Part shown: in pieces, positions 9,991 to 18,380 of the stretch
Numbering within the stretch: position 1 is the first letter of the stretch
Layout of the letters: each line of letters starts with the position of its first letter
From: Trinickia mobilis
Lineage (GTDB): Bacteria; Pseudomonadota; Gammaproteobacteria; Burkholderiales; Burkholderiaceae
DNA length: 64,000 bases
Direction of reading: 5' to 3'
Assembly (NCBI RefSeq): GCF_017315705.1
Contig: NZ_JAFLRF010000006.1
Span: forward strand, 226,706-290,705
Notes under the pieces: model-generated
What the model saw: the letters and a program-made list of their open reading frames with translations, nothing else
Database searches by the model: none
What the model was told of the DNA's origin: nothing
Made by a program: the position numbers and the translations under genes

Positions 9991-11378
9991 CGCAGAACCC
10001 ACCGTCTCTCGCGGGACAGCTCGCGGCATTCGTAGCCGCTACGCCGGCCGGCGCGTTGCCGGCAGAGGTCGCGCACAAGGCCGTTCGTCACGTGCTCGAT
10101 ACGTTCGGCGCCGCGCTGGCCGGCGCGCGCGCGCTCGAAACGCGCTGCGCGCTCGAGCTCGTCGCGCGCCAGAGCGGCGGCGCGGCGGCGTGGGGCACGC
10201 CGTACCAGCTGACCGCGCGCGACGCCGCCTTCGTCAACGGCGTGGCCGCGCATGCGCTGGAACTCGACGATTCCGGCGGCTGCGACCATTCGGGCGCGGT
10301 CGTCCTGCCCGCGGCGCTTGCCGCGTTGTCCTGCACTTCGCGGCCGGTGCCGGGACGCGAATTGCTCACCGCGGTCGTGCTCGGTTACGACGTGGCGCGC
10401 CGCGTGCTGGAAGCGGCGGGCGGTTATTCCGCTCACAACGGCGCCGGCTGGCATTCGACCCTGACCTGCGGCGTATTCGGCGCGGCGGCAGCCAGCGCGC
10501 GCGTGCTGGGACTCGACGCCGCGCAGACCGGCTTCGCCTTGGGCCATGCGGCAAGCTTTGCCGGCGGTTTGTGGGGCTTCATCCACGACGCGTCGCAAAC
10601 CAAGCGCCTGCATGCCGGACGCGCCGCGGAGGGCGGCCTGCTCGCCGCGCTGTTCGCCCGGAAGAACGTGAGCGGGCCGGCGCAGGTCTTTGCCGACGTG
10701 TGGGGCGGATTCTTCAACACGTTTGCGCCGCAGACCCAGCAGCCCGGCTTGCTCCTCGACGGCTTGGGCCAGAACTGGAAAATCATGCGCTGCTCGATCA
10801 AGCCTCACGCATCGTGCCGCAGCGCCCATGCCGCCGTCGACTCCATGCTGATGCTGACGCGCGGCTTGACCTACGATGCCGCCGACGTTCGCGGCGTGCA
10901 CGTGCGCCTGAGCGGGTTCGTGAACCGCATGTGCGGCGCGCGCGATCTCGGCACGCTTGCCGCCGCGCAAATGAGCCTGCCCTACGCGCTCGCCGCCGCG
11001 CTCGTATTCGGCGATACCGGAATCGACGCCTATCGTGCCGAACGGCGTGCCGATCCGCGCATTGCGGCCATGCTCGCGCGAATCACGCTGGAGGTCGATC
11101 CCGCGATGGCCGATCTGGACGAGCCCGAGGTGACGCTCGCCGCGGGCGGCGCGCCGCCCGCAAAGCAGCGGGTGCTGGTGCCGCTGGGCAGTCCCGGCAA
11201 CCCGGTTTCGGACGACGCCCTGCTGAAGAAATTCCAGACGCTCGCAGGGATGGTATTGAGCGAACCCGCAGTGAACGCGCTCGCTGATGCGGTTCTCGGC
11301 ATCGAGTCGTGCGCCGATGCGCGCGCATTCGAGCCCCTGGTTCTCGGCGCGGCGGACTCGCGCGCGCTCCTTTGCTGA
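9987..11378 (+). CDS. MmgE/PrpD family protein (2-methylcitrate dehydratase / iminodisuccinate epimerase superfamily)
   Basis: A 463-residue member starting with GTG that overlaps the previous stop (GTGA). Family landmarks are HVLDTFGAALAG near residue 37, ELDDSGGCDHSG near residue 82, and KPHASCRSAHAAVD near residue 278. It is the last gene of the operon. The superfamily holds PrpD, cis-aconitate decarboxylase and the iminodisuccinate epimerase of Agrobacterium. Pairing with an argininosuccinate-type lyase recalls aminopolycarboxylate degradation, where an epimerase supplies the isomer a C-N lyase can cut. That assignment is inference. Confidence 0.85.
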   Translation: MTQNPPSLAGQLAAFVAATPAGALPAEVAHKAVRHVLDTFGAALAGARALETRCALELVARQSGGAAAWGTPYQLTARDAAFVNGVAAHALELDDSGGCDHSGAVVLPAALAALSCTSRPVPGRELLTAVVLGYDVARRVLEAAGGYSAHNGAGWHSTLTCGVFGAAAASARVLGLDAAQTGFALGHAASFAGGLWGFIHDASQTKRLHAGRAAEGGLLAALFARKNVSGPAQVFADVWGGFFNTFAPQTQQPGLLLDGLGQNWKIMRCSIKPHASCRSAHAAVDSMLMLTRGLTYDAADVRGVHVRLSGFVNRMCGARDLGTLAAAQMSLPYALAAALVFGDTGIDAYRAERRADPRIAAMLARITLEVDPAMADLDEPEVTLAAGGAPPAKQRVLVPLGSPGNPVSDDALLKKFQTLAGMVLSEPAVNALADAVLGIESCADARAFEPLVLGAADSRALLC

Positions 11379-11584
11379 ACACGCTGACCGCCCTTCTGCT
11401 TCGCTGTCTGCCCGCCGGCGCGGCCTCAGCCGTATCGAGGCATCGATCGGCGTCCACCCTGCCGGCCGGTTCTCGGCATCGATGAGATTGAAGCGCTCCG
11501 GCGTCTGAAAATCGGCGTACTCTCGCACCTGCGCCCTTCTGCTTTTCGTCCGAATTGGTAACGATTTCAACCGGATGCGATCCG

Positions 11585-12541
11585 ATGCCTAACGACATTC
11601 CAGAACCGCAAGCCATCTGCAGTCCGATCACCCGCAGCGCAATCTACCTCGTCGCGACGCTCGCGGCTGGCCACGACCCCGCCGCCAAAGGGCGCTCCGA
11701 TAAAGTGCGCGCGTGGTGTGCCGGCGTCGCCGCCCTCGTCCGCTCGGTCGGCAAGCGCGTGCCGTCGGGCAATCTGTCGTGCGTGTGCGGCTTCGGCTCC
11801 AGCGCGTGGGACACGCTGTTCGGCGCCCCCCGCCCTGCGCGCCTGCATCCGTTCCGCGAATTCGGCGCGGGAGAACGCCGCGCCGTCGCGACGCCGGGGG
11901 ATCTCCTGCTGCACATCCGCGCGGACCCGATGGACCTCTGCTTCGAGCTCGCCGCGCAATTGGCGGGACGGCTCGGCGACGCCGTCTCCGTGGTCGACGA
12001 AGTGCACGGCTTTCGCTACTTCGACTTGCGCAGCATGGTCGGCTTCGTCGACGGCACCGAGAACCCGGCGGGCCGCGAGGCTGTCGATTTCACCGTGATC
12101 GGCGACGAGGACCCGGCGTTCGCAGGAGGCAGCTACGTGCTCGTGCAGAAGTACCTGCACGACATGACCGCCTGGAACGCGCTGTCCGTCGAGGAGCAGG
12201 AACGCATCATCGGCCGCACGAAGCTGTCCGACATCGAGCTCGACGAAGCGGTCAAGCCGACGTCGTCGCACAGCGCGCTGACGACGCTCGAAGAGAACGG
12301 CAAGGAAGTGAAAATCCTGCGCGACAACATGCCGTTCGGCCGCCCCGGCATGGGCGAGTTCGGCACCTACTTCATCGGTTACGCGCGTTCGCCCGCGCCG
12401 CTCGAGCAGATGCTCGAGAACATGTTCGTCGGACGACCGCCGGGCAATTACGACCGTCTGCTCGACTACAGCCGCGCGGTCACGGGCGGTCTGTTCTTCG
12501 TCCCATCGGCGAGCCTGCTAGCGGAACTCGCGCAACGATAG
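11585..12541 (+). CDS. Dye-decolorizing (DyP-type) peroxidase, YfeX-like
   Basis: A 318-residue cytoplasmic haem peroxidase. The DyP motif GFVDGTENP (GxxDG) is near residue 155, and the C-terminal half has the distal Arg region and TYFIGYARSP. No twin-arginine signal is present, matching the YfeX/cytosolic group. A start 30 bases upstream is possible, but MPNDIPEPQAICSP fits the family better. The next gene is a flavin disulfide reductase 155 bases on. The 206 bases before this gene hold nothing recognisable. Confidence 0.92.
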   Translation: MPNDIPEPQAICSPITRSAIYLVATLAAGHDPAAKGRSDKVRAWCAGVAALVRSVGKRVPSGNLSCVCGFGSSAWDTLFGAPRPARLHPFREFGAGERRAVATPGDLLLHIRADPMDLCFELAAQLAGRLGDAVSVVDEVHGFRYFDLRSMVGFVDGTENPAGREAVDFTVIGDEDPAFAGGSYVLVQKYLHDMTAWNALSVEEQERIIGRTKLSDIELDEAVKPTSSHSALTTLEENGKEVKILRDNMPFGRPGMGEFGTYFIGYARSPAPLEQMLENMFVGRPPGNYDRLLDYSRAVTGGLFFVPSASLLAELAQR

Positions 12542-12566
12542 GGCCTTTTCACGCTGATAGCAGGCT
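12541..12566. repeat. Imperfect palindromic element, copy 1
   Basis: Starting at the DyP stop codon, this 26-base element shares GGGCCT-n-TTCACGCT-n-ATA-n-CAGGC with the element at 37795-37821. The stem is weaker here. The shared loop sequence suggests a dispersed element rather than two unrelated terminators. Confidence 0.45.
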
Positions 12567-12695
12567 TGCGCCGGCCGCCGGAAGGAGATGTATGAACCAC
12601 CCCCACGCTCACTTGCTTTGCATGGGACCGGAGTACGCGCTAAAGCGCTACTCCGGATCGACACGTTCGCTGCGCCCTGGGGGACAGGAGGCATC

Positions 12696-14075
12696 ATGAC
12701 TCAAAGCTTCGAAGCCGTCATCATCGGCACCGGACAAGCCGGCCCTGCGCTCGCCGCGCGGCTGTCGGGTGCGGGCATGAAAGTCGCCGTCGTCGAACGG
12801 GGACGGTTCGGCGGCACGTGCGTCAACACCGGCTGCATCCCCACCAAGACGCTGATTGCGAGCGCCTATGCGGCCCACCTGGCTCGGCGGGCTGCCGAGT
12901 ACGGCGTCGTGATCGGCGGGCCCGTCACGGTCGACATGAAGCAGGTGAAGGCGCGCAAAGACCAGATTTCGGGGCGCTCCAGCGGCAACGTGGAAAAGTG
13001 GGTCCGCGGCCAGCAGAACTGCACGGTCTACCAGGGCCACGCCCGCTTCGAGAGCGCGCATACGGTGCGAGTCGGCGGCGAATTGCTGGAAGCGGAGCGG
13101 ATCTTCATCAACGTCGGCGGACGGGCGCTGATTCCGCCCATGCCCGGCCTCGACCAAGTGCCCTACTTCACCAACTCGACCATGATGGATGTGGACTTCC
13201 TGCCGGAGCATTTGATCGTCGTCGGCGGCAGCTACATCGGGCTCGAGTTCGGCCAGATGTACCGGCGCTTCGGGTCGCGGGTGACGATCGTGGAGCGAGG
13301 CCCGCGCCTGATTCAGCGCGAGGACGAAGACGTGTCGCAGGCGGTGCGGGAGATCCTCGAGGCCGAGGGGATCGACGTCCAGCTCGATTCCAACTGCCTG
13401 AGCGCGCGACGCGACGCAAGCCAGGTGGTCGTCGGACTCGATTGCACCTCTGGTGCGCGTGAGGCAGCGGGCACGCATCTGCTGCTCGCCGTCGGGCGCG
13501 TGCCGAACACCGACGATCTCGGACTCGACAAGACCGGGATCGAGATCGACGCGCACGGCTACATCAAGGTGGACGAGCAACTGCGCACCAGCGTCCCCGG
13601 CATCTGGGCGATGGGCGACTGCAACGGACGCGGTGCGTTTACCCATACGTCCTACAACGACTACGAGATCGTTGCGGCCAACCTGCTCGACAACGACCCG
13701 CGCAAGGTGTCGGACCGCATCCCGGCGTACGCCTTGTTCATCGACCCGCCGCTCGGCCGCGTCGGCATGACGCTGGACGAGGCGAAGCAGTCGGGCCGCA
13801 AGCTGCTGGTGGGCACCCGGCCGATGACGCGCGTCGGGCGCGCCGTGGAAAAAGGCGAGAGCCAGGGGTACATGAAGGTGATCGTCGACGCCGACTCCAA
13901 GGCGATTCTCGGCGCCTCGATCCTCGGCGTGACGGGCGACGAAGTCGTGCATGCGCTCCTCGACGTGATGTACGCGAAAGCGCCGTACACGACGATCAGC
14001 CGCGCGGTGCACATCCATCCGACCGTGACCGAACTGGTGCCGACACTGCTTCAGGATTTGCATCCTCTGGCGTAG
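12696..14075 (+). CDS. FAD-dependent pyridine nucleotide-disulfide oxidoreductase (mercuric reductase-like)
   Basis: A 459-residue flavoprotein disulfide reductase. The FAD-binding motif is IGTGQAGPALAARLSGAG (residues 9-26) and the redox disulfide is in GGTCVNTGCIPTK near residue 40. The NAD(P)H motif is VVGGSYIGLEFGQ near residue 175, the second FAD motif is GIWAMGDCNG near residue 306, and the C-terminal HPT-x-TE dyad is near residue 440. It lacks both the N-terminal metal-binding domain and the C-terminal Cys pair of true mercuric reductases, so the substrate is unknown. The start at 12696 follows GACAGGAGG. Confidence 0.9.
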   Translation: MTQSFEAVIIGTGQAGPALAARLSGAGMKVAVVERGRFGGTCVNTGCIPTKTLIASAYAAHLARRAAEYGVVIGGPVTVDMKQVKARKDQISGRSSGNVEKWVRGQQNCTVYQGHARFESAHTVRVGGELLEAERIFINVGGRALIPPMPGLDQVPYFTNSTMMDVDFLPEHLIVVGGSYIGLEFGQMYRRFGSRVTIVERGPRLIQREDEDVSQAVREILEAEGIDVQLDSNCLSARRDASQVVVGLDCTSGAREAAGTHLLLAVGRVPNTDDLGLDKTGIEIDAHGYIKVDEQLRTSVPGIWAMGDCNGRGAFTHTSYNDYEIVAANLLDNDPRKVSDRIPAYALFIDPPLGRVGMTLDEAKQSGRKLLVGTRPMTRVGRAVEKGESQGYMKVIVDADSKAILGASILGVTGDEVVHALLDVMYAKAPYTTISRAVHIHPTVTELVPTLLQDLHPLA

Positions 14076-14080
14076 CGCGG

Positions 14081-14280
14081 CTACGAAAGAGCCACGTTAT
14101 GCCTCGGCTGCGTCAGCGTCGCCGGCTGGAGAATGGCTTCGAGCTGTGCGCGGCTGAGCAGTCCTCGCTCGACGACGATTTCCGCGACGCTTCCCGATCG
14201 CCGTAGCGCCCAGGTCGATTTCGCAAATCAGCTTCGACGCTTCCCTGAGACGCTCCTGATCTTCGTCGAGCATGACCGGT
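14081..14280 (-). pseudogene. Remnant of an aspartate ammonia-lyase gene with a large internal deletion
   Basis: Reading the minus strand from 14280, one frame gives EDQERLREASKLICEI and then DLGATAIG, which matches the middle of aspartase. The next base shift gives GSVAEIVVERGLLSR followed by AQLEAILQPATLT, which matches the aspartase C-terminus, ending in TAG at 14081-14083. About 200 central residues and the whole N-terminal half are absent. It lies between the flavin reductase and a LysR gene. Confidence 0.7.
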
Positions 14281-14303
14281 CACGGACGTTGTAGACGTCA
14301 CAA

Positions 14304-15257
14304 TCATTTGATGCGACGGCCAGGTGGTTGACGACCCATCAGCGTCTCTGCGCTCCATTCCGTTGCGGCAAGCCTGGAGATGAAGAAATCAGCCAACGCG
14401 CTAATCTTCGCTGGCCGTGCCCGGGCAGTGGGGGTAACGAAATACAGGCCACCTTCGGGCAGTCGCCAATCGGTCAGAATCGGTTCGAGCTGTTTGTCCG
14501 CGAAATACTGTGTCGCGACAAACTCGGGAAGCTCCGTGATGGCAAGTCCTGCGACGAGCATGGGCAGTAACGCTTCCACGCTTGATACTCGCAATGCCCC
14601 GGTTGGTGTGATCGTGCATTCCTCGCCGCTTTGGTGGGTAAAGCGCCAAACGTCGCGCTTGGTCCTGTTGACGTAGGTCAGGCACTGGTGGGCGCCAAGA
14701 TCGTGTGGGTGCTGCGGTCGGCCATAGCGAGACAGATAGGCCGGAGATGCCACCACAAACCGGCGCACGGGTGCAATGAGACGCGCCGCGAGTGACGAGT
14801 CTTCCATGATCGCGATACGAAGCGCGGCGTCGAAGCCCTCCCCGATCAGATCGGCATGGGCATCCGTGAGATGAAGATCGACGGCAATATCCGGATAGAT
14901 CCGGAAGAATTCGGGCAGCAGCGGGGCGACCCAGCGAGCACCGAAGGAGAGTGGTGCAGCGAGCTTTATCAGACCACGCGGTCGGCTCGAGGTCTCACGT
15001 GCGAAATCCTCAGCCTCCTCGGCGTCGGCGTAGATTTTCGCCGCTCGCTCGGCAAGCGTATGGCCGTAGTCCGTGAGTGCAAGCCGTCGGGAGGTACGGT
15101 TAAAAAGCCTCCCCCCCAGTCGCTCTTCCAGGCGGGTGACCGCCCGGGAAACCGTGGCGACAGAGACGCCCATGGTCGCCGCCGCGGCTGCAAACGAACC
15201 TTCTTCGGCGACCTTCGCGAACATCGCGAATCCTTCAAAGTCCGGTAATTTTGACAT
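14304..15257 (-). CDS. LysR-family regulator of the SDR-GST-WrbA operon
   Basis: A 317-residue LysR protein. The helix-turn-helix is EGSFAAAAATMGVSVATVSR near residues 18-37, followed by LEERLGGRLFNRTSRR and an effector domain. The start at MSKLPDF (15257) is preferred over an upstream in-frame ATG at 15284, because the family begins a few residues before the first helix. It is divergent from the SDR gene with 90 bases between starts, and likely controls it. Confidence 0.9.
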   Translation of the reverse strand: MSKLPDFEGFAMFAKVAEEGSFAAAAATMGVSVATVSRAVTRLEERLGGRLFNRTSRRLALTDYGHTLAERAAKIYADAEEAEDFARETSSRPRGLIKLAAPLSFGARWVAPLLPEFFRIYPDIAVDLHLTDAHADLIGEGFDAALRIAIMEDSSLAARLIAPVRRFVVASPAYLSRYGRPQHPHDLGAHQCLTYVNRTKRDVWRFTHQSGEECTITPTGALRVSSVEALLPMLVAGLAITELPEFVATQYFADKQLEPILTDWRLPEGGLYFVTPTARARPAKISALADFFISRLAATEWSAETLMGRQPPGRRIK

Positions 15258-15347
15258 CGACAATTCTGCAACGATGGTTTTCAATCATTTCCATTTCGAA
15301 AAGTAGCACGCTGCCATAGATTTGTCTCGTCGCACAGGAGAAAGATC

Positions 15348-16103
15348 ATGGTACGAAAACTGGAAGGAAAGATTGCCGTCATCACCGGCGGCACGACCGG
15401 CATCGGTCTCGCCACCGCCAAGCGCTTTGCGTCGGAGGGCGCGCGGGTATTCGTGAGCGGCCGTCGTCAAGCCGAACTCGATACCGCCGTCGCAGCTATC
15501 GGGCCGAGGGCGACCGGCGTGCAGGCGGACTCCGCCAATCTCAACGACCTGAGTCGGCTCTACGAGCGCGTGAAGACACAGGCAGGCCGCATCGACGTGC
15601 TTTTCGTCAATGCGGGGGGCGGCTCGATGCTGCCCTTGGGGTCGATCACCGAAGAGCAGTATGAGGACACGTTCGGTCGCAACGTGAAGGGTGTGCTCTT
15701 CACAGTGCAGAAGGCATTGCCCCTCCTCGTCGACGGCGCCTCGGTGATACTCACCGCGTCCAATGTCAGTATCAAAGGCACACCGACGTTCAGTGTCTAT
15801 AGCGCCTCGAAGGCTGCAGTGCGCAACTTCGCACGAAGCTGGACGCTCGACTTGAAGTCTCGCGGCATCCGCGTGAACGTCATCAGTCCAGGCCCGATCA
15901 AGACACCAGGGCTTGTCGATCTGGCCGGCCCGGATGCTGCGCAACAGCAGAGCTTGCTCGATTACATGGCCTCGACCATCCCGCTCGGGCGCGTCGGGGA
16001 ACCCGACGAAGTCGCAGGTGCCGCCCTCTTTCTCGCCTCCTCCGATTCGAGCTTCATCGCCGGTACCGAGATCTTCATCGACGGGGGACAAGCCCAGATT
16101 TGA
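15348..16103 (+). CDS. Short-chain dehydrogenase/reductase
   Basis: A 251-residue classical SDR. The cofactor motif is TGGTTGIG (residues 13-20), then NAGGG, the catalytic Ser in LTASNVS, YSASK near residue 152, and GPIKTPG. It is the first gene of the operon, preceded by AGGAGAAAG. Downstream GST and WrbA genes suggest reduction of a reactive carbonyl or quinone. Substrate unknown. Confidence 0.93.
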   Translation: MVRKLEGKIAVITGGTTGIGLATAKRFASEGARVFVSGRRQAELDTAVAAIGPRATGVQADSANLNDLSRLYERVKTQAGRIDVLFVNAGGGSMLPLGSITEEQYEDTFGRNVKGVLFTVQKALPLLVDGASVILTASNVSIKGTPTFSVYSASKAAVRNFARSWTLDLKSRGIRVNVISPGPIKTPGLVDLAGPDAAQQQSLLDYMASTIPLGRVGEPDEVAGAALFLASSDSSFIAGTEIFIDGGQAQI

Positions 16104-16203
16104 CAAAAGGCCCCCGAAGCGACCGTGCCGCCCGGACCGGCCGCTCAATTCCAATCGCCCTTCAGGCACCTTCACCGACGATCAAACCACGCAGGAAACG
16201 CTC

Positions 16204-16842
16204 ATGAGCACCATGCTCGAAGTTCATGCATTCGCCACGCCCAACAGCATCAAAGTTCCCATCGCACTGGAAGAGATGGGGCTCGACTATCGGCTCGTTC
16301 CCGTCAGCCTGCGCCAGGGCGAGCAGAAGACCGACGCCTTCAAGGCAATGAATCCCAACGCGAAAGTCCCAGTTCTCATCGACCGATCCGTTCCTGGGGA
16401 CGGCGACGTGATACTCAGCGAGTCTGCCGCGATCCTGGTCTACCTCGCAGAGAAGACCGGGCAACTTCTTCCGAAGGACGGCCCCCGACGCGGCAAGGTC
16501 TTCGAGCAACTTTTCTTCCACGCATCCGGCCTCAGCCCGGCGTTCCTGAAGTCATTCCAGGTCGCGATCCAGGCGTCGCCGCAACCCGAGGCAAAAGCGC
16601 GGGCGCTGGCGGAGGTCGATCGGACGCTGGGCGTGCTCAACCAGATTCTCGAGCGCCATCCGTACGCCGCCGGCATCGAGTACAGCATCGCGGACATTGC
16701 CCATTTCGGGTGGGTATGGCGTCATCAGGCGATCGGCGCGAACCTCGACAAGTTTTCGTTCGTCGCTCGCTGGTACGAAGAAATGTTGACGCGGCCGGCT
16801 GTCGTCGCGGCCGTCGCAAAGACCCTGGCGCTCGCTCAGTAA
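16204..16842 (+). CDS. Glutathione S-transferase family protein
   Basis: A 212-residue GST. The thioredoxin-fold N-terminal domain has TPNSIKVPIALEE, the cis-Pro motif NAKVPVL near residue 59, and the SESAAILVYLAEK glutathione contact near residue 75. The all-helical C-terminal domain carries YSIADIAHFGW. The order of motifs resembles the YghU/YfcG and nu-class group. It follows the SDR gene in a probable operon. Confidence 0.92.
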   Translation: MSTMLEVHAFATPNSIKVPIALEEMGLDYRLVPVSLRQGEQKTDAFKAMNPNAKVPVLIDRSVPGDGDVILSESAAILVYLAEKTGQLLPKDGPRRGKVFEQLFFHASGLSPAFLKSFQVAIQASPQPEAKARALAEVDRTLGVLNQILERHPYAAGIEYSIADIAHFGWVWRHQAIGANLDKFSFVARWYEEMLTRPAVVAAVAKTLALAQ

Positions 16843-16923
16843 TGCGATGCAACCTCCAGTTCCTCAGACATCCACACAGCGTGACGTGGCTCAGTCCATA
16901 GTCAATCACCAAGGAGAATCGCA

Positions 16924-17289
16924 ATGAACGACCGCATCCATGAACTGCTCCATCGTAATCTTCTGGAGGTCTTTGGCGAAGGTGACGCAGAGCGTCGTCG
17001 CGCAGCCATCAAGGAACTCTATACCGAAGATTGTGTGCTCTACGTGCCGCCGGGTACGTTCGTCGGGCACGACGCTCTCGACAAATTCGCAGGAGATCTT
17101 CGAGCGACGCACCCGCATTTTGTTTATACGCCGCACGGTGAAGCTCAGGCCCTCCACAATGCCGGCCGCCTGGCATGGGGTTCCGGTCCGCGTGGTGAGG
17201 TACCCGACTATACTGGCGTGGATGTCGTCATCGTTCGCGACGGGAGGATTGAAGCACTCTACGTCTTTCTGGATTCCGTTCCGTCATAA
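16924..17289 (+). CDS. SnoaL/NTF2-like protein
   Basis: A 121-residue small alpha/beta-barrel protein with the NTF2 pattern: N-terminal helices, YTEDCVLYVPPGTFVGHDAL near residues 36-55, and a sheet ending VDVVIVRDGRIEALYVFLD. The start at 16924 follows AAGGAGAATCGC. Such proteins are often accessory or isomerase-like enzymes in detoxification operons. No specific activity can be assigned. Confidence 0.85.
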   Translation: MNDRIHELLHRNLLEVFGEGDAERRRAAIKELYTEDCVLYVPPGTFVGHDALDKFAGDLRATHPHFVYTPHGEAQALHNAGRLAWGSGPRGEVPDYTGVDVVIVRDGRIEALYVFLDSVPS

Positions 17290-17316
17290 CCTCGTAAACA
17301 TAGATAGGATTTCAAA

Positions 17317-17916
17317 ATGTCTAAAATTCTGGTTCTGTATTACTCATCGTATGGGCATGTCGAGGTGCTCGCGGATGCCGTTGCCCAAGGTGCGCGCTCG
17401 ACGGGCGCCACGGTCGACATCAAGCGGGTACCGGAAACCGTGCCGGAGGAAGCGGCCAAGGCCGCCTACTTCAAGCTCGACCAGCAAGCCCCGGTTGCGA
17501 CGGTCGCCGAGCTCGCCGACTACGACGCGATCGTCGTCGGTACGCCGACTCGTTTCGGGCGTATCTCCTCCCAGATGGCAGCGTTTCTGGATCAAGCCGG
17601 CGGTCTGTGGATGAGCGGCGCGCTGAATGGCAAGGTGGGTGGCGCCTTCACGTCGAGCGCCAGCCAACACGGAGGACAGGAAACAACGCTGTTCTCGATC
17701 ATCACCAATCTGCTGCACTTCGGCATGACTATCGTCGGACTGCCGTACAGCCACCAGGGGCAGATGACGCTGGATGAGATTGTCGGCGGTGCCCCCTATG
17801 GAGCCACGACCATAGCCGGCGGACAAGGTCAGCGCCAGCCGAGCGCCATCGAGCTCGCTGGCGCTCGTCATCAAGGCGAGCTGATCGCCAGGACCGCAAA
17901 CAAGCTGTTCGGCTAA
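17317..17916 (+). CDS. wrbA: NAD(P)H:quinone oxidoreductase, WrbA type
   Basis: A 199-residue flavodoxin-like protein with the FMN loop YYSSYGHV (residues 8-15), [13 protein letters not shown] near residue 78, and [15 protein letters not shown] near residue 110, all typical of WrbA. It reduces quinones by two electrons, avoiding semiquinones. It is the last gene of the SDR-GST-NTF2 operon, 27 bases after the NTF2 gene, which supports a role against electrophile or quinone stress. Confidence 0.93.
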   Translation: MSKILVLYYSSYGHVEVLADAVAQGARSTGATVDIKRVPETVPEEAAKAAYFKLDQQAPVATVAELADYDAIVVGTPTRFGRISSQMAAFLDQAGGLWMSGALNGKVGGAFTSSASQHGGQETTLFSIITNLLHFGMTIVGLPYSHQGQMTLDEIVGGAPYGATTIAGGQGQRQPSAIELAGARHQGELIARTANKLFG

Positions 17917-18380
17917 CGCCGGATGCAATTCGTTTCGTCGATGCATGAACGGGACAGCCAGACGGATCTGCGGATCGCCCCGTCAATCCGCTCCGAAGAT
18001 CCCGTTCAAACAATGGGTTCAGCCACTAACCGCTCCTTCCGACCGCGTGTAGTGTTGCAACTCATCGAGAAGGCCGCGCATCCGCGACCCTTGCGTAGGG
18101 TAGTGACCGCGCTGTCGTAGTAAACCTGCGAAGCGCGGCAAAATCTAGGTGCCTTCGGCCAACGTCCGCAATTGACTGCCCCTGACCACAGGCGTTCGGC
18201 GGCACGCGACCCTGCAAACGCCACGCGTATCGCCGTCCCATTCTTCGGATCCCGGCCGCCACCGCCGCGCAACACCTGCATCAAATTGCACATTGCGTCA
18301 AACTAGCGCGCTACTGACATCCATCGTTGCACGGTGGCCGCGGCTTACGGCAGCCGCTTAATTCCCGGAGGAGGTAACAC
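17917..18380. other. Intergenic stretch, no gene recognised
   Basis: 464 bases between wrbA and the hydroxyacid dehydrogenase gene. Short frames exist on both strands but none has family-like sequence, a good ribosome site or consistent codon use. The only clear signal is GGAGGAGGTAAC at the right end, the ribosome site of the next gene. Confidence 0.5.

Noticed and set aside
12696-14075. Mercuric reductase merA
   Set aside because: No MerR, no other mer gene, no N-terminal metal-binding domain and no C-terminal Cys pair.
17923-18293. Small genes between wrbA and the hydroxyacid dehydrogenase gene
   Set aside because: Frames on both strands are short, Arg-rich and lack ribosome sites, as expected of chance frames in GC-rich DNA.
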